A stretch of DNA of 64,000 nt from Paenibacillus tepidiphilus. Its GTDB lineage: Bacteria > Bacillota > Bacilli > Paenibacillales > Paenibacillaceae. Numbering within the stretch: position 1 is the first letter of the stretch; each line of letters starts with the position of its first letter. The translations under genes and the position numbers were made by a program. Shown in pieces: positions 25,516 to 35,311 of this stretch. Location: positions 186,001 to 250,000 of the forward strand of contig NZ_VWRQ01000002.1 in assembly GCF_008635795.1 (NCBI RefSeq), given 5' to 3'. A model generated the notes under the pieces. It was not told where the DNA came from. It did not search any database and saw only the letters and a program-made list of their open reading frames with translations.

Positions 25516-26790
25516 TTACTTATCAGTCCATACTTCCTTGCCGTCCACCCAGGTCTTCACCGGCCAGCCCTTCAGCTTCCATCCGGTAAACGGAGTGTTG
25601 CGGCCCTTACTGGCAAACGTCTCCGGATCTACTTCTTTCTCTTCATTCAAATCAATCAGTGTCAGGTCCGCCGGGGCGCCGACGCTCAGGCTGCCTGTGT
25701 TCAGCCGGAACACTCTCGCCGGATCAGCGGTCATCCGCTGCACCAGCAGGGACAAATCCCATTTGCCGGTCGCTACGAAGGCTGTATACAGCAGCGGGAA
25801 CGCCGTCTCGAAGCCGACGATGCCGAACGGGGCAAGCTGCATGCCTTTCGCCTTCTCCTCCGCACTGTGCGGCGCATGGTCGGTGACGATGATGTCCAGC
25901 GTACCGTCCAGCAGCCCTTCGATGCAGGCCTCCACGTCGCGGCGGGAGCGCAGCGGAGGGTTCATTTTCCAATTCGCGTCCATACCCGGAATATCCTCTT
26001 CCGACAGGAGCAGGTGATGCGGACACACCTCAGCGGTCACCTTAATGCCGATTTGCTTGGCCTGGCGGATCAGGCGCACCGACTGCTCGGTGCTGACATG
26101 GCATACATGATAATGCACGCCTGTTGCTTCAGCCAGCAGGATGTCCCGTCCGACATGAATCGCTTCGGATTCGTTCGGAATTCCTTTCAGTCCTTGCTTA
26201 TCGGCAAAAGTTCCCTCAGCCACCGGAGCGCCTTCTACCAGCGAGTTGTCCTCGCAGTGGGCGATGACCGGCATATCGAGTCCGGCGGCGATTTTCATCG
26301 CATCCTTCATCATCTGGGCGCTTTGTACGCCGACGCCGTCATCGGTGAACCCGATGGCTCCGGCGGTCTTCAGCGCGGCAAAATCCGTCAGCTCGCGTCC
26401 CAGCTCATTCTTCGTAATTGCGGCATACGGCAGTACCTTCACCAGACCAGCCTCTTGTGCCTTGCTCTTTACCAGCTCGACGATTTCCGGGCTATCCGTC
26501 ACCGGACGGGTATTCGGCATACAGGCGATGGTGGTGAAGCCGCCCTTGGCTGCCGACCGAGAGCCTGTCTCAATCGTCTCCTTATGTTCAAAGCCCGGCT
26601 CGCGCAGATGCACATGCATATCGATCAGCCCCGGGATCAGCAGCTTTCCTTCCGCTTCAATGACTTCGCCCGCTTCCTCTGCGGCATCCAGCACATCCTT
26701 GACCGCGGTGATAACTCCGTCCTGAACAACGATATGTTTACGCGCAAGCTCGCCTTCCTTGCCCAGCACACTGGCGTTTCTGATGATCAC
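25516..26790 (-). CDS. pyrC: Dihydroorotase
   Basis: A 424-residue zinc amidohydrolase that cyclises carbamoyl-aspartate. GTG 26790 follows AAAAGGAG at 9 nt and gives the family length; the longer open frame to 26994 overlaps pyrB and is rejected. Zinc motifs are DMHVHLREPGFEHKETIETG near residue 55, the His pair in GVHYHVCHVSTEQ and DIIVTDHAPHSAEEK. The preceding 109-nt gap holds a possible promoter, so pyrC and downstream genes may also be expressed independently of the attenuator. Confidence 0.95.
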   Translation of the reverse strand: MIIRNASVLGKEGELARKHIVVQDGVITAVKDVLDAAEEAGEVIEAEGKLLIPGLIDMHVHLREPGFEHKETIETGSRSAAKGGFTTIACMPNTRPVTDSPEIVELVKSKAQEAGLVKVLPYAAITKNELGRELTDFAALKTAGAIGFTDDGVGVQSAQMMKDAMKIAAGLDMPVIAHCEDNSLVEGAPVAEGTFADKQGLKGIPNESEAIHVGRDILLAEATGVHYHVCHVSTEQSVRLIRQAKQIGIKVTAEVCPHHLLLSEEDIPGMDANWKMNPPLRSRRDVEACIEGLLDGTLDIIVTDHAPHSAEEKAKGMQLAPFGIVGFETAFPLLYTAFVATGKWDLSLLVQRMTADPARVFRLNTGSLSVGAPADLTLIDLNEEKEVDPETFASKGRNTPFTGWKLKGWPVKTWVDGKEVWTDK

Positions 26791-26841
26791 AGTCACATTC
26801 TCCTTTTCCCGGCAGCACGGGGGCTCCGGGCTCTGATGTAT

Positions 26842-26870
26842 ATTATATAATAAAAATTCATTCATGTGTA
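26842..26870 (-). promoter_or_regulatory. Possible internal sigma-A promoter before pyrC
   Basis: TACACA, a 17-nt spacer and a perfect TATAAT read on the minus strand, 52 nt upstream of the pyrC start, in an AT-rich patch. The -35 matches four of six bases. Confidence 0.45.
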
Positions 26871-26899
26871 TATTTATTAGCGTATTGCTGTCAGCTTTT

Positions 26900-27808
26900 T
26901 TAGGAAAGGGCGCGCTCAATGACGGCCATCCGAATCGGAACGCCGTTCGACATTTGCGGGAATATTCTGGACTGGCTGCTTTCCACCACCGCATCGTCGA
27001 TTTCTACATTGCGGTTGACCGGCGCCGGATGCATAATGATTGTGTTCTTGTCCAGCTTGGCTGCGCGTTCCTCCGTAAGCCCGAACTGCTTGCGGTACTC
27101 CTCGGCCGACTGCAGAATGCCCGTCGCATGGCGCTCCAGCTGTACACGCAGCATCATCACCACATCCGCCTTCAGCGCTTCTTCCATGGACACATACCGC
27201 GCATATTCTCCGAGTTCAGGAGCCTGCATATTGTGCGGTGCGCAGAACTGCACGCTTGCCCCCATTTTGCTGAGACCCCACAGATTGGAGCGGGCCACCC
27301 GGCTGTGCATAATATCCCCGATGATGGATACCTTCAATCCCTTTAATTCGCCAAAATGCTTGGTCATCGTGTACATATCGAGCAGCGCCTGTGTCGGATG
27401 TTCGTTGTTGCCGTCTCCCGCATTGATCAGCGGGATCTCCACCTTCTCGCAAAGCTGCTGCAGTACGCCTGCCGGCTTCATCCGCACCACTCCGGCGTCG
27501 ATGCCCATCGACTCCAGCGTCCGTACCGTGTCGTAGATGGACTCGCCTTTCTCCACACTGGAAGCCGCCGCCGAGAAGTTCAGCACCTGTACACCCAGCC
27601 GCTTCTCCGCCATTTCGAACGAGAACCGCGTACGTGTGCTGTTCTCAAAAAACATGTTGGCAACAAAATGCGAATTCAGCACCGGCGTCAGCTTCGCCTT
27701 CTGCCCTTCCCAATAAGCCGCTCTGTCCAAAATCGCCCGGAGCTCCGTAGCATCCAGCTCCTTGATTCCCAGCAGGCTGCGCTCCTTCACTTTCGTTGCC
27801 GTTGTCAT
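26900..27808 (-). CDS. pyrB: Aspartate carbamoyltransferase catalytic subunit
   Basis: A 302-residue enzyme that condenses carbamoyl phosphate with aspartate. Carbamoyl-phosphate motif FFENSTRTRFSFEMAEKRL is near residue 55, followed by GDGNNEHPTQALLDMYT, VVMMLRVQLERH (the aspartate loop) and IMHPAPVNRNVEI. The length is normal for the Bacillus-type trimer without PyrI. It begins 2 nt after the pyrR stop, so the two are translationally coupled. Confidence 0.97.
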   Translation of the reverse strand: MTTATKVKERSLLGIKELDATELRAILDRAAYWEGQKAKLTPVLNSHFVANMFFENSTRTRFSFEMAEKRLGVQVLNFSAAASSVEKGESIYDTVRTLESMGIDAGVVRMKPAGVLQQLCEKVEIPLINAGDGNNEHPTQALLDMYTMTKHFGELKGLKVSIIGDIMHSRVARSNLWGLSKMGASVQFCAPHNMQAPELGEYARYVSMEEALKADVVMMLRVQLERHATGILQSAEEYRKQFGLTEERAAKLDKNTIIMHPAPVNRNVEIDDAVVESSQSRIFPQMSNGVPIRMAVIERALS

Positions 27809-27810
27809 CC

Positions 27811-28600
<790 letters not shown>

Positions 28601-28623
28601 AGGCGCATATTTAACTACCTGTG

Positions 28624-28652
28624 ATTATGACAGATGTGATGGCTTGTGTCAA
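28624..28652 (-). promoter_or_regulatory. Sigma-A promoter of the pyr operon
   Basis: TTGACA (28647-28652 read on the minus strand), a 17-nt spacer and CATAAT (28624-28629). It lies just before the PyrR leader, so transcription would begin near 28617. Confidence 0.8.
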
Positions 28653-28731
28653 CTTTGTGGAGGGGGACTATGGAGATCAAAATATGGAAGTGAGACAAGC
28701 GAAGGTATGTGCCCCACAGTCCGCACCTAAT

Positions 28732-28765
28732 AAAGAAAGAACCGCCCTGTCCAGGTGGTCCTTTC
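28732..28765 (-). terminator. Terminator of the flavoprotein gene
   Basis: GAAAGAACCGCC (28735-28746) pairs with GGTGGTCCTTTC (28754-28765) with G-T wobbles. On the minus strand TTTATT follows. Confidence 0.7.
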
Positions 28766-28786
28766 TCGTCCCGTCTATTGCCTTAA

Positions 28787-30724
28787 TTAAATCGCTCTGG
28801 CGATTTCGTTGGCCTCAGCGACGGCGTCCAGTGCTCTGCGGGCACGTACGGCGTCCCCGATCACATGGCACGGAATACCATGCTCTGCACAATAGCTCCT
28901 GATTTCATCGTAACTCCGCGATCTGGCACCGATGGCCACCACAACGGCATCACAGGCATATTCCGACTGCTCGCCCATACGTTCGAGGACAACCGTATGC
29001 TCCTTGATCTCCACACAGGTGGTATCCGTAATCGTTGTTACCCCGGCAGATTGCAGGTTCTCCATGACACAGATGGACCGCAGCTGACCCAAATCCTTGG
29101 CCACCCGGTCCCGCATTTCAACGACGGTGATTTCCGCCGCTTTGCCATGCAGATATTCGGCCACCTCAAGTCCCACTAGTCCGCCGCCGATCACGACAAC
29201 CTTACCGGAGACGGATGCTTTGCCGGATAAGATATCATGGGAATTGGTTACGTTCGGCAATTGGCTGCCCGGAACCTTAAGCTCTATCGGGGCAGAGCCA
29301 ACCGCAACGATCACCTCATCGGGCCGGAGCTCCTCCAGCAGAGCTGCCGTAACCGGTGTACCTAGCCGAACTTCAATACCTTCCCGCAATACCTGTTCTC
29401 CCCGTGCCAACGCCGCTGCCTTCATCTCTTCTTTCCTAGGAGCTTCTCCGGCTAAGGCAAATTGGCCGCCAAGGGCAGATGAAGCCTCGCATACAACGGG
29501 ATGATGCCCCCTGCGTTTTAACAGCATGGCCGCTTCAAGCCCTGCGATCCCGCCGCCGGCGACAAGAACTTTTTTCGGCGAACCGGTAGCCTGCAGCCTG
29601 TATTCCGCCTCTCTGCCCAGTGCCGGATTTCGCAGACATGTAATATGCGGGAAATTATCGGAGACAAAGCCGTCGTAGCATCCTTGATTGCAGGCGACGC
29701 AATGAACAATATCCTCCGGACAGCCGGACTGAGCTTTATTGCAGAATTCGGGATCGGCCAGCTGTGCCCGTCCAATAACGACCATGTCCGCTTTGCCGCT
29801 CGCCAGGATAGCGTCTGCCTGTGCAGGCTCATTGATCCGTCCCACCGCCACAGTGATCAATCCTGTTTCTTCCTTGATTCTGGCCGCATTGTCTACATTG
29901 AATCCCCGGGGAAGATCGATAGGCGGAACCTCATAGATAATCGCCGAAGAGGAGAAATTGCCGCGCGAGACGTCCACAACGTCTACACCGGCTTGCTTTG
30001 CCATTTTGCAGAAGTCAATCACTTCCTCAATCGTCAGACCGCCTTCCAAATAATCATCATGCGCATCGACCCTCATAAAGAGAGGCATGCCTTCCGGAAT
30101 ATTCCGGCGTATGGACTGAATGCATTCGATCAGGAAACGGGCCCGGTTAGGCAGATTCCCGCCATACTCATCCGTTCTCCGGTTGAAATAGGGGCTCAGG
30201 AAGGAGTGCGGGGTGTAATTATGTCCGGCATGGAACTCGATGGCATCAAACCCGGCTTCCACCGCCCGCTTGGCTCCTTCGCCAAAGGCCTCAGCCGCTT
30301 CCTTGATCGTTGCCGTGTCCGCACCAGGCAGCATATGCTCCGTCCCCGCGACAGGTACAGGACTCGGGATGATGATTCTTTGCTCTGGATCACTGGCAAC
30401 CGCCAGGCCGCCCAGCCAGAGCTGGATTCCGGCTTTGCCGCCGGCGTCGTGGATGGCATCCGTCAGCTCTTTCAGGCCGGGAATATACCGGTCGTCCGAG
30501 ATAGCCAGAAAGTTCTTCGGGGAAGCAGGGCCGTATACCGAGCAGACTTCCGTAAAATTCAACCCGCACCCGCCTGCTGCTCTGGCTACATGATAATCAA
30601 TCAGTTGCTTGGTGACAAAACGGTCCTCTGTCGGCATCTTCGTACCCATTGCCGGCAGGATTACCCGGTTCTTCAATTTCAAGTCTTTAATTTGAATGGG
30701 GCTAAACAGATTCTTGTACGCCAT
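28787..30724 (-). CDS. NADH:flavin oxidoreductase / 2,4-dienoyl-CoA-reductase-like enzyme
   Basis: A 645-residue flavoprotein. ATG 30724 follows AGAGGAAG; a longer frame to 30784 has no binding site. Residues about 1-370 are an FMN-binding old-yellow-enzyme barrel (NLFSPIQIKDLKLKNRVILP, DAIEFHAGHNYTPHSFLSP). A four-cysteine 4Fe-4S motif follows (CVACNQGC and a fourth Cys in PHITCLRNP). Residues about 385-645 bind FAD and NAD(P)H (VLVAGGGIAGLEAAMLLKRR, VVVIGGGLVGLEVAEYL). This is the FadH/2-enoate reductase layout; it reduces activated double bonds, exact substrate unknown. The convergent-free neighbour TetR gene lies upstream. Confidence 0.88.
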   Translation of the reverse strand: MAYKNLFSPIQIKDLKLKNRVILPAMGTKMPTEDRFVTKQLIDYHVARAAGGCGLNFTEVCSVYGPASPKNFLAISDDRYIPGLKELTDAIHDAGGKAGIQLWLGGLAVASDPEQRIIIPSPVPVAGTEHMLPGADTATIKEAAEAFGEGAKRAVEAGFDAIEFHAGHNYTPHSFLSPYFNRRTDEYGGNLPNRARFLIECIQSIRRNIPEGMPLFMRVDAHDDYLEGGLTIEEVIDFCKMAKQAGVDVVDVSRGNFSSSAIIYEVPPIDLPRGFNVDNAARIKEETGLITVAVGRINEPAQADAILASGKADMVVIGRAQLADPEFCNKAQSGCPEDIVHCVACNQGCYDGFVSDNFPHITCLRNPALGREAEYRLQATGSPKKVLVAGGGIAGLEAAMLLKRRGHHPVVCEASSALGGQFALAGEAPRKEEMKAAALARGEQVLREGIEVRLGTPVTAALLEELRPDEVIVAVGSAPIELKVPGSQLPNVTNSHDILSGKASVSGKVVVIGGGLVGLEVAEYLHGKAAEITVVEMRDRVAKDLGQLRSICVMENLQSAGVTTITDTTCVEIKEHTVVLERMGEQSEYACDAVVVAIGARSRSYDEIRSYCAEHGIPCHVIGDAVRARRALDAVAEANEIARAI

Positions 30725-30805
30725 TTGAAATCTTCCTCTCTTAGTCACTCGCCACTTTGTAATTAAATTCACATTCATTTGCATATCAAGCCGGCTTACA
30801 CAATC

Positions 30806-30834
30806 AATATAGCCCAGCTATGATATTCAATCAA
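30806..30834 (-). promoter_or_regulatory. Sigma-A promoter of the flavoprotein gene
   Basis: On the minus strand TTGATT (30829-30834), a 17-nt spacer and TATATT (30806-30811). Transcription would start about 75 nt before the coding start. Confidence 0.6.
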
Positions 30835-30836
30835 TA

Positions 30837-30855
30837 TGTTTAAAACAAAATGTTT
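30837..30855. promoter_or_regulatory. Inverted repeats, candidate TetR operator
   Basis: Two overlapping dyads, TGTTT-A-AAACA (30837-30847) and AAACA-AAA-TGTTT (30843-30855), sit directly upstream of the -35 of the flavoprotein promoter. The TetR-family gene lies beside it. Binding is inferred. Confidence 0.5.
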
Positions 30856-30906
30856 GAATTTTCTGAGAAGTTGCTTGATCCCCTCCTCCCTTCTGACTCC
30901 TTAGGC

Positions 30907-31491
30907 TTACACAGACCTCAAAGCCCGAACCAGCAGACGGATATATTCCATTCTCCCCGGTTTATCCGCCAGGAGCGAAGCTCCAACGTCAGCGGTACCT
31001 TCATATTCGGTTGGATAATTGATGGCTGAGGTGAAGATTAAGTATTTATACTGACTGCTTGTTTCATCTCCAGGGATAAGCAGACGCAACAGATGCTGGA
31101 GTCGGTCCCCGATTTCCTGTGCCAAATCGATGATTCTCTTGGAGATCTCGTCACTCTGCATCAGCTTCCTGGAATGACTGTTAATAACCAGATTGCCTGG
31201 AAAACGCAATGCATATTCCATAATCTCATTAGCAGCCAGGACCAGCTTATCTTCAACGTCCAGGGCCTCTTCCTTCAATATGGATAATACGGACATCGTG
31301 TTCTCGATATAAAATTCCTTGACCATCCGCAGCATTTCTTCCTTGGAGCGGAAATAATAATTGATGGCACTGACATTCACGCCCGCTTCCTTGGCAATGG
31401 CCCGGATGGAGATATCACAGGTTCTATTAGTGCCCATTAAATAAAGCGCCCGGTCCAGAATGCGTTCCTCTACATTTTTAAGCTCTCTCAT
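30907..31491 (-). CDS. TetR/AcrR-family transcriptional regulator
   Basis: A 194-residue protein. ATG 31491 follows GAGGTGG; the upstream start at 31503 overlaps this. The N-terminal HTH is typical: ERILDRALYLMGTNRTCDIS, then IRAIAKEAGVNVSAINYYF. The C-terminal ligand domain is helical (LVLAANEIMEYALRFPGNLV) and unspecific. It is cotranscribable with the flavoprotein gene 183 nt downstream, yet that gene has its own promoter and an operator-like dyad. I infer it controls the flavoprotein. Confidence 0.85.
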   Translation of the reverse strand: MRELKNVEERILDRALYLMGTNRTCDISIRAIAKEAGVNVSAINYYFRSKEEMLRMVKEFYIENTMSVLSILKEEALDVEDKLVLAANEIMEYALRFPGNLVINSHSRKLMQSDEISKRIIDLAQEIGDRLQHLLRLLIPGDETSSQYKYLIFTSAINYPTEYEGTADVGASLLADKPGRMEYIRLLVRALRSV

Positions 31492-31590
31492 ATGCCACCT
31501 CAATCCATTGGTTAATCCTTAGCATAGTATACACCTGCGGCTTAAACAAGAAAGCAAAAAGCGCTATGATAATATCGGAGGCGAAAAGCG

Positions 31591-32151
31591 ATGGAACTGG
31601 AAATCATTACGATCCACGAATGGGACGAGCAATTGTGGAAGATGGCGGAGGCGCTGTATCATGAGGCGTTCCCGCATGGGGCCAAGCCGGTGCGGATCCT
31701 GCGCGGTATGTTAGACCGTAAACTGGCAGCGATGCACTTCGGACGGATTGACGGACGAATGGTCGCTATGGCAGTTACCGGTATAGTGGATGCCGCCGGA
31801 GGGCAGCGGCTGCTCATCGATTATTTGGCGGTAGGCAGAATGCAGCGTGGACGCAGGCTGGGGACAAGCTTACTCGAGGCCATCATCGACTGGGCCAAGC
31901 AGGAGCATCAGGTCAAAGCGGTTATCATCGAAGTCGAATCGGGAACAACCGAAGCAGATAAGAAACGGGTGCACTTCTGGGAGAAGAACGGCTTCATCCT
32001 GACACCTTATGTGCATCAATATATCTGGGTGCCGGAGCCTTATCAGGCAATGCTACGGCCCCTGGAGCCTGGAATCAACGTAACGGATGACGGGCAGGCT
32101 CTATTCCGCCATATCACAGCCTTTCACAACCAGTCGTTTCGGCTGCAATAA
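31591..32151 (+). CDS. GNAT-family N-acetyltransferase
   Basis: A 186-residue protein, ATG 31591, GGAGG at 7-8 nt. The GNAT core is visible: RMVAMAVTGIVDAAGGQRLL, then the acetyl-CoA site LAVGRMQRGRRLGTSLLEAI (R/QxxGxG/A-type loop) and the last strand HFWEKNGFILTP. The C-terminal extension YIWVPEPYQAMLRPLEPG may cover the substrate site. Substrate unknown. It is divergent from the TetR gene. Confidence 0.82.
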   Translation: MELEIITIHEWDEQLWKMAEALYHEAFPHGAKPVRILRGMLDRKLAAMHFGRIDGRMVAMAVTGIVDAAGGQRLLIDYLAVGRMQRGRRLGTSLLEAIIDWAKQEHQVKAVIIEVESGTTEADKKRVHFWEKNGFILTPYVHQYIWVPEPYQAMLRPLEPGINVTDDGQALFRHITAFHNQSFRLQ

Positions 32152-32262
32152 GGTTTTTCCGTGAAGTCACCATTACTTCTCTAGTTATTTCTGTCTGTCT
32201 TTTATTATCAGTTTCTTCTCCTGGTTAGCTGCCAGCAATGAAGATACTGTGAGCCTATTAGA

Positions 32263-32281
32263 GGAGTCTCCATGAGACTCC
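32263..32281. promoter_or_regulatory. Hairpin before the AT-rich lipoprotein gene
   Basis: GGAGTCTC (32263-32270) and GAGACTCC (32274-32281) form a perfect 8-bp stem with loop CAT, followed by TTCTT. It could terminate the GNAT transcript or lie in the leader of the next gene. Confidence 0.45.
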
Positions 32282-32302
32282 TTCTTACTAAGGAGCGAAC
32301 TT

Positions 32303-32902
32303 ATGAAACAATTTTTTATTGTTTTTACTTGTTGTATTGTATTTTTTTTAACTGGATGTACACAAAACAAAACGGCATCTAGTAATGGGGAGTTTACAGC
32401 GCTTAGGCAAAAAGAAATGAACATTTTGTTAGACAAAATAAATGATAAAAATGTCTTCGTCTCTGCCCAATCTATAAAGGATTTCAATGTTCGTGCAGAG
32501 GCAGATTTGTATATTGAAGACAATATTTCAAGGATTGTTTATAACGTCATTGTCGATGAAGCAAAAATCCATATGAATAATGTTACTATAAGCTTCCTCT
32601 TAGAGGATAATATGAATGTTAAGCAGGTTACCAATGACGTTTTTTTCACAAACTTAAATGATGATGGCAAAACTCTCACTGATTTACAACCTGACGGAGA
32701 GGTTAAAGGAACCACGGCATTCCGGGCCTTTATCATTAACTCTAGCTCCATTGATCAAGAATTTCTTGAAATATATAAAAAGGTGTATGTACATATTTCA
32801 TGGGAAAACCCGGATAAAACACATAGGAGTGAATTCATTTTAGTAAATGCAGAGCCTTCCAAAAAACTTATGAATTATCTGAATGAAAATAAACCGGTCT
32901 AG
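32303..32902 (+). CDS. Putative lipoprotein, AT-rich gene
   Basis: A 199-residue protein, ATG 32303, AAGGAG upstream. MKQFFIVFTCCIVFFLTGCT is a lipoprotein leader with lipobox LTGC. The mature part has alternating strands (EADLYIEDNISRIVYNVIVD, IHMNNVTISFLLEDNMNVKQ) and ends SKKLMNYLNENKPV. It is clearly richer in A+T and in AAA/AAT codons than its neighbours, suggesting recent acquisition. Family not recognised. Confidence 0.65.
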   Translation: MKQFFIVFTCCIVFFLTGCTQNKTASSNGEFTALRQKEMNILLDKINDKNVFVSAQSIKDFNVRAEADLYIEDNISRIVYNVIVDEAKIHMNNVTISFLLEDNMNVKQVTNDVFFTNLNDDGKTLTDLQPDGEVKGTTAFRAFIINSSSIDQEFLEIYKKVYVHISWENPDKTHRSEFILVNAEPSKKLMNYLNENKPV

Positions 32903-32920
32903 ATCATGTCTCAACTTGCC

Positions 32921-32956
32921 AAAAAAAGTCCGGCGCGGATATCCCGCACCGGACTT
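32921..32956. terminator. Bidirectional terminator between lipoprotein gene and dapL
   Basis: AAGTCCGG (32926-32933) pairs with CCGGACTT (32949-32956), plus GCGG/CCGC inside. On the minus strand a T-run of seven follows, serving dapL. Confidence 0.85.
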
Positions 32957-32972
32957 CTTCACATTCAACTAA

Positions 32973-34226
32973 TTAAAATTCAAATTCAACGTCGCTGAGG
33001 CGTCTCTGAATCTCGGAAATTACACGCTTCTCTTCTTCCTCGCCCTTGGCAACGAAGGTCACGGAGAAACGGACGAACGGGCCGGCATCATCCCAAGGTA
33101 CAGTGGAGATCAGCTTCTCGCGGATCATGAACTGCGAGAAATCCTCGCCGGACTCGAAGCGGCGTCCGCCTTTGATGCCCTTAGGAGCAGCCACATACAG
33201 GAAGAAGGAGCCTTTCGGTTTCTCGGCTTTGAAGCCAAGGCTGTTCAGCGCGTCAACCAGCATGCCGTGGCGGCGGGAATATTTCTCGGCAATCGCTTCG
33301 GTGATAGCAGGATTAGCCAGACCGAAAGCAGCCGCTTTCTGGATCGCGATGAATTGACCGGAGTCATTGTTGTCCTTCACGTCACTGAACGCTTTAACCA
33401 CCAGCGGATTACCGGCGACAAAGCCGATTCTCCAGCCTGTCATATTATAGGACTTGGAAAGGGAATGCAGCTCCACACCGACATCCTTCGCGCCCGGTAC
33501 GGACAGGAAGCTGAGCGGCTTCACACCGTCATAGGTCAGAGCGGCATAAGGAGCGTCATGCACAACGACCACGTTATATTTCTTGGCCCAGGCTACAACC
33601 TCGCTGAAAAATTCAGGAGTGGCGCTGGCACCCGTCGGATTGTTCGGGTAGTTCAGATACAGCAGCTTCGCTTTGTAAGCCACTTCTTCCGGAATGGAAT
33701 TGAGATCCGGCAGGAAGTTGTTTTCTTTCTTCAGTTCAACCGGATATACTTCTCCGCCCAGGTATTTGGTATGTGTGCCCAGCACGGGATAGCCGGGAAT
33801 CGTCATGATCGTGATGTCGCCCGGATTAATAAAGCAGGACGGCAGCATAGCCAGCGCCGGCTTCGAGCCGATGGAATGCACGATTTCGGTGACAGGGTCG
33901 ATCCCTTCAACCTGGAATACTTCCTTCAGATAAGCAGCTGCAGCTTCTTTGAACTCCGGAATCCCGTTGTCGGAATAACCGCGGTTCTCTTCCTTAGCCG
34001 CTTCTTCGGCCAGCTTGGCAACAATGCCCGCATCCGCCATTTCGTCCGGCTCGCCGACGCCCATGTCGATCAGCTCGATATCAGGGAAATCCTTTTTGGC
34101 AGCAGCTTTGGCGCGTTTGATCTTCTCGAATTTATAGATGCTGGTGTCTTTGCCGTAGTTAGCCCCGCCAATGCGGTCCGCAAAGCTATTCTGAATGTAA
34201 GTTTCCTGGTATTGTTCGATACTCAT
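32973..34226 (-). CDS. dapL: LL-diaminopimelate aminotransferase
   Basis: A 417-residue class I/II PLP aminotransferase. LIDMGVGEPDEMADAGIVAK and HSIGSKPALAMLPSCFINPG fit the DapL group, which makes LL-diaminopimelate from tetrahydrodipicolinate in one step. The cofactor site shows LYLNYPNNPTGASATPEFF, VVHDAPYAAL and the Schiff-base Lys in SLSKSYNMTGWRIGF; VRFSVTF holds the C-terminal substrate Arg. It would supply m-DAP for the MurE encoded in this window and lysine. A PatA-like role in the acetylase route is the main alternative. Confidence 0.85.
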   Translation of the reverse strand: MSIEQYQETYIQNSFADRIGGANYGKDTSIYKFEKIKRAKAAAKKDFPDIELIDMGVGEPDEMADAGIVAKLAEEAAKEENRGYSDNGIPEFKEAAAAYLKEVFQVEGIDPVTEIVHSIGSKPALAMLPSCFINPGDITIMTIPGYPVLGTHTKYLGGEVYPVELKKENNFLPDLNSIPEEVAYKAKLLYLNYPNNPTGASATPEFFSEVVAWAKKYNVVVVHDAPYAALTYDGVKPLSFLSVPGAKDVGVELHSLSKSYNMTGWRIGFVAGNPLVVKAFSDVKDNNDSGQFIAIQKAAAFGLANPAITEAIAEKYSRRHGMLVDALNSLGFKAEKPKGSFFLYVAAPKGIKGGRRFESGEDFSQFMIREKLISTVPWDDAGPFVRFSVTFVAKGEEEEKRVISEIQRRLSDVEFEF

Positions 34227-34348
34227 TATGGCTATTCATCTCCTGGCTAAATAAATTAATAGAATACTGCACCCATTTACATTCCACGTTCTAAATATGC
34301 CGCAAAAATCCCCGTAAAACCATGGATTTATCGTCACTTCATTTGTAC

Positions 34349-35311
34349 TTATCTGCTGCGCAGCCTGAAGAGCAGCTCTTCCATATCTCCCGGAAGCGGA
34401 GCGCTGAATTCCATATATTCTCCGGAGGACGGGTGCACGAAGCCGAGTACTGCAGCATGCAGAGCCTGTCCATTCATCGTAATCCCCTTGCTGCGCCCAT
34501 ATACCGGATCACCTACCAGCGGATGCCCGATAAATTTCATATGAACCCGGATCTGATGCGTACGGCCGGTCTCCAGCTGCAGCTCCAGCATTGTCGTATC
34601 GCCAAACCGCTCCAGCACGGTAAAATGGGTCACCGAACGCTTGCTGTTCTTTTCCGTCACCGTATACAGCTTGCGGTCATGGGGATCACGGCCAATCGGC
34701 GCATCCACGGTGCCCTGGTCATGAGACAGGTTTCCGTGAACAATAGCGATGTAGCGGCGTGTCACACTGTGCTCCTTGAGCTGTGCGGCGAGAGAGATAT
34801 GGCTGGCATCGTTCTTGGCCGCCATAATCAGGCCGGATGTATCCTTGTCGATGCGGTGCACAATCCCCGGACGGATCTCCCCGCCGATGCCGGCAAGATC
34901 ATGGCAGTGGTACATCAGCGCATTGACCAGCGTTCCCGAAGGATGACCGGCAGCCGGATGGACCACCATGCCGCGCGGCTTGTTCACCACAATCACATCG
35001 CTGTCTTCGTAAGCAACCTCCAGCGGAATATTCTCCGCAAGCAGCTCGGTGGCCTCCGGCTCGGGAACGGTTACAGCCACTACGTCGCCTTCTGACAGCT
35101 TGTAATTCGCTTTAACCGCCGCTCCGTTGACCGTAATATATCCGCCGCTGATCCACTGCTGCACCTGAGAGCGTGAAATATCCTCTTCCCAGGATTCCGT
35201 AATATATTTATCAATCCGCTCCCGGGCATTTTCACCGGCAACGGTCCATTCGCTGACGTCTCTGTCTTCCGCGCCTGCCGCATCTACGCCCGCGTTATTT
35301 TGCACAATCAT
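34349..35311 (-). CDS. RluA/RluD-family pseudouridine synthase
   Basis: A 320-residue protein. The N-terminal S4 RNA-binding domain is at about 25-90 (RIDKYITESWEEDISRSQVQ, ISGGYITVNGAAVKANYKLS). The catalytic domain contains the Asp motif VHRIDKDTSGLIMAAKND and RTHQIRVHMKFIGHPLVGDP. It pairs with B. subtilis YlyB by context behind lspA. RluD-type enzymes modify 23S rRNA helix 69. Its ATG overlaps the lspA stop by 4 nt. Confidence 0.92.
   Translation of the reverse strand: MIVQNNAGVDAAGAEDRDVSEWTVAGENARERIDKYITESWEEDISRSQVQQWISGGYITVNGAAVKANYKLSEGDVVAVTVPEPEATELLAENIPLEVAYEDSDVIVVNKPRGMVVHPAAGHPSGTLVNALMYHCHDLAGIGGEIRPGIVHRIDKDTSGLIMAAKNDASHISLAAQLKEHSVTRRYIAIVHGNLSHDQGTVDAPIGRDPHDRKLYTVTEKNSKRSVTHFTVLERFGDTTMLELQLETGRTHQIRVHMKFIGHPLVGDPVYGRSKGITMNGQALHAAVLGFVHPSSGEYMEFSAPLPGDMEELLFRLRSR

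Noticed and set aside
26791..26994. N-terminal extension of pyrC
   Set aside because: It overlaps pyrB and the candidate promoter, and dihydroorotases start near the chosen GTG.
28601..28731. Short plus-strand ORF with GGAGGGGG before ATG at about 28670
   Set aside because: It encodes only seven residues before a stop.
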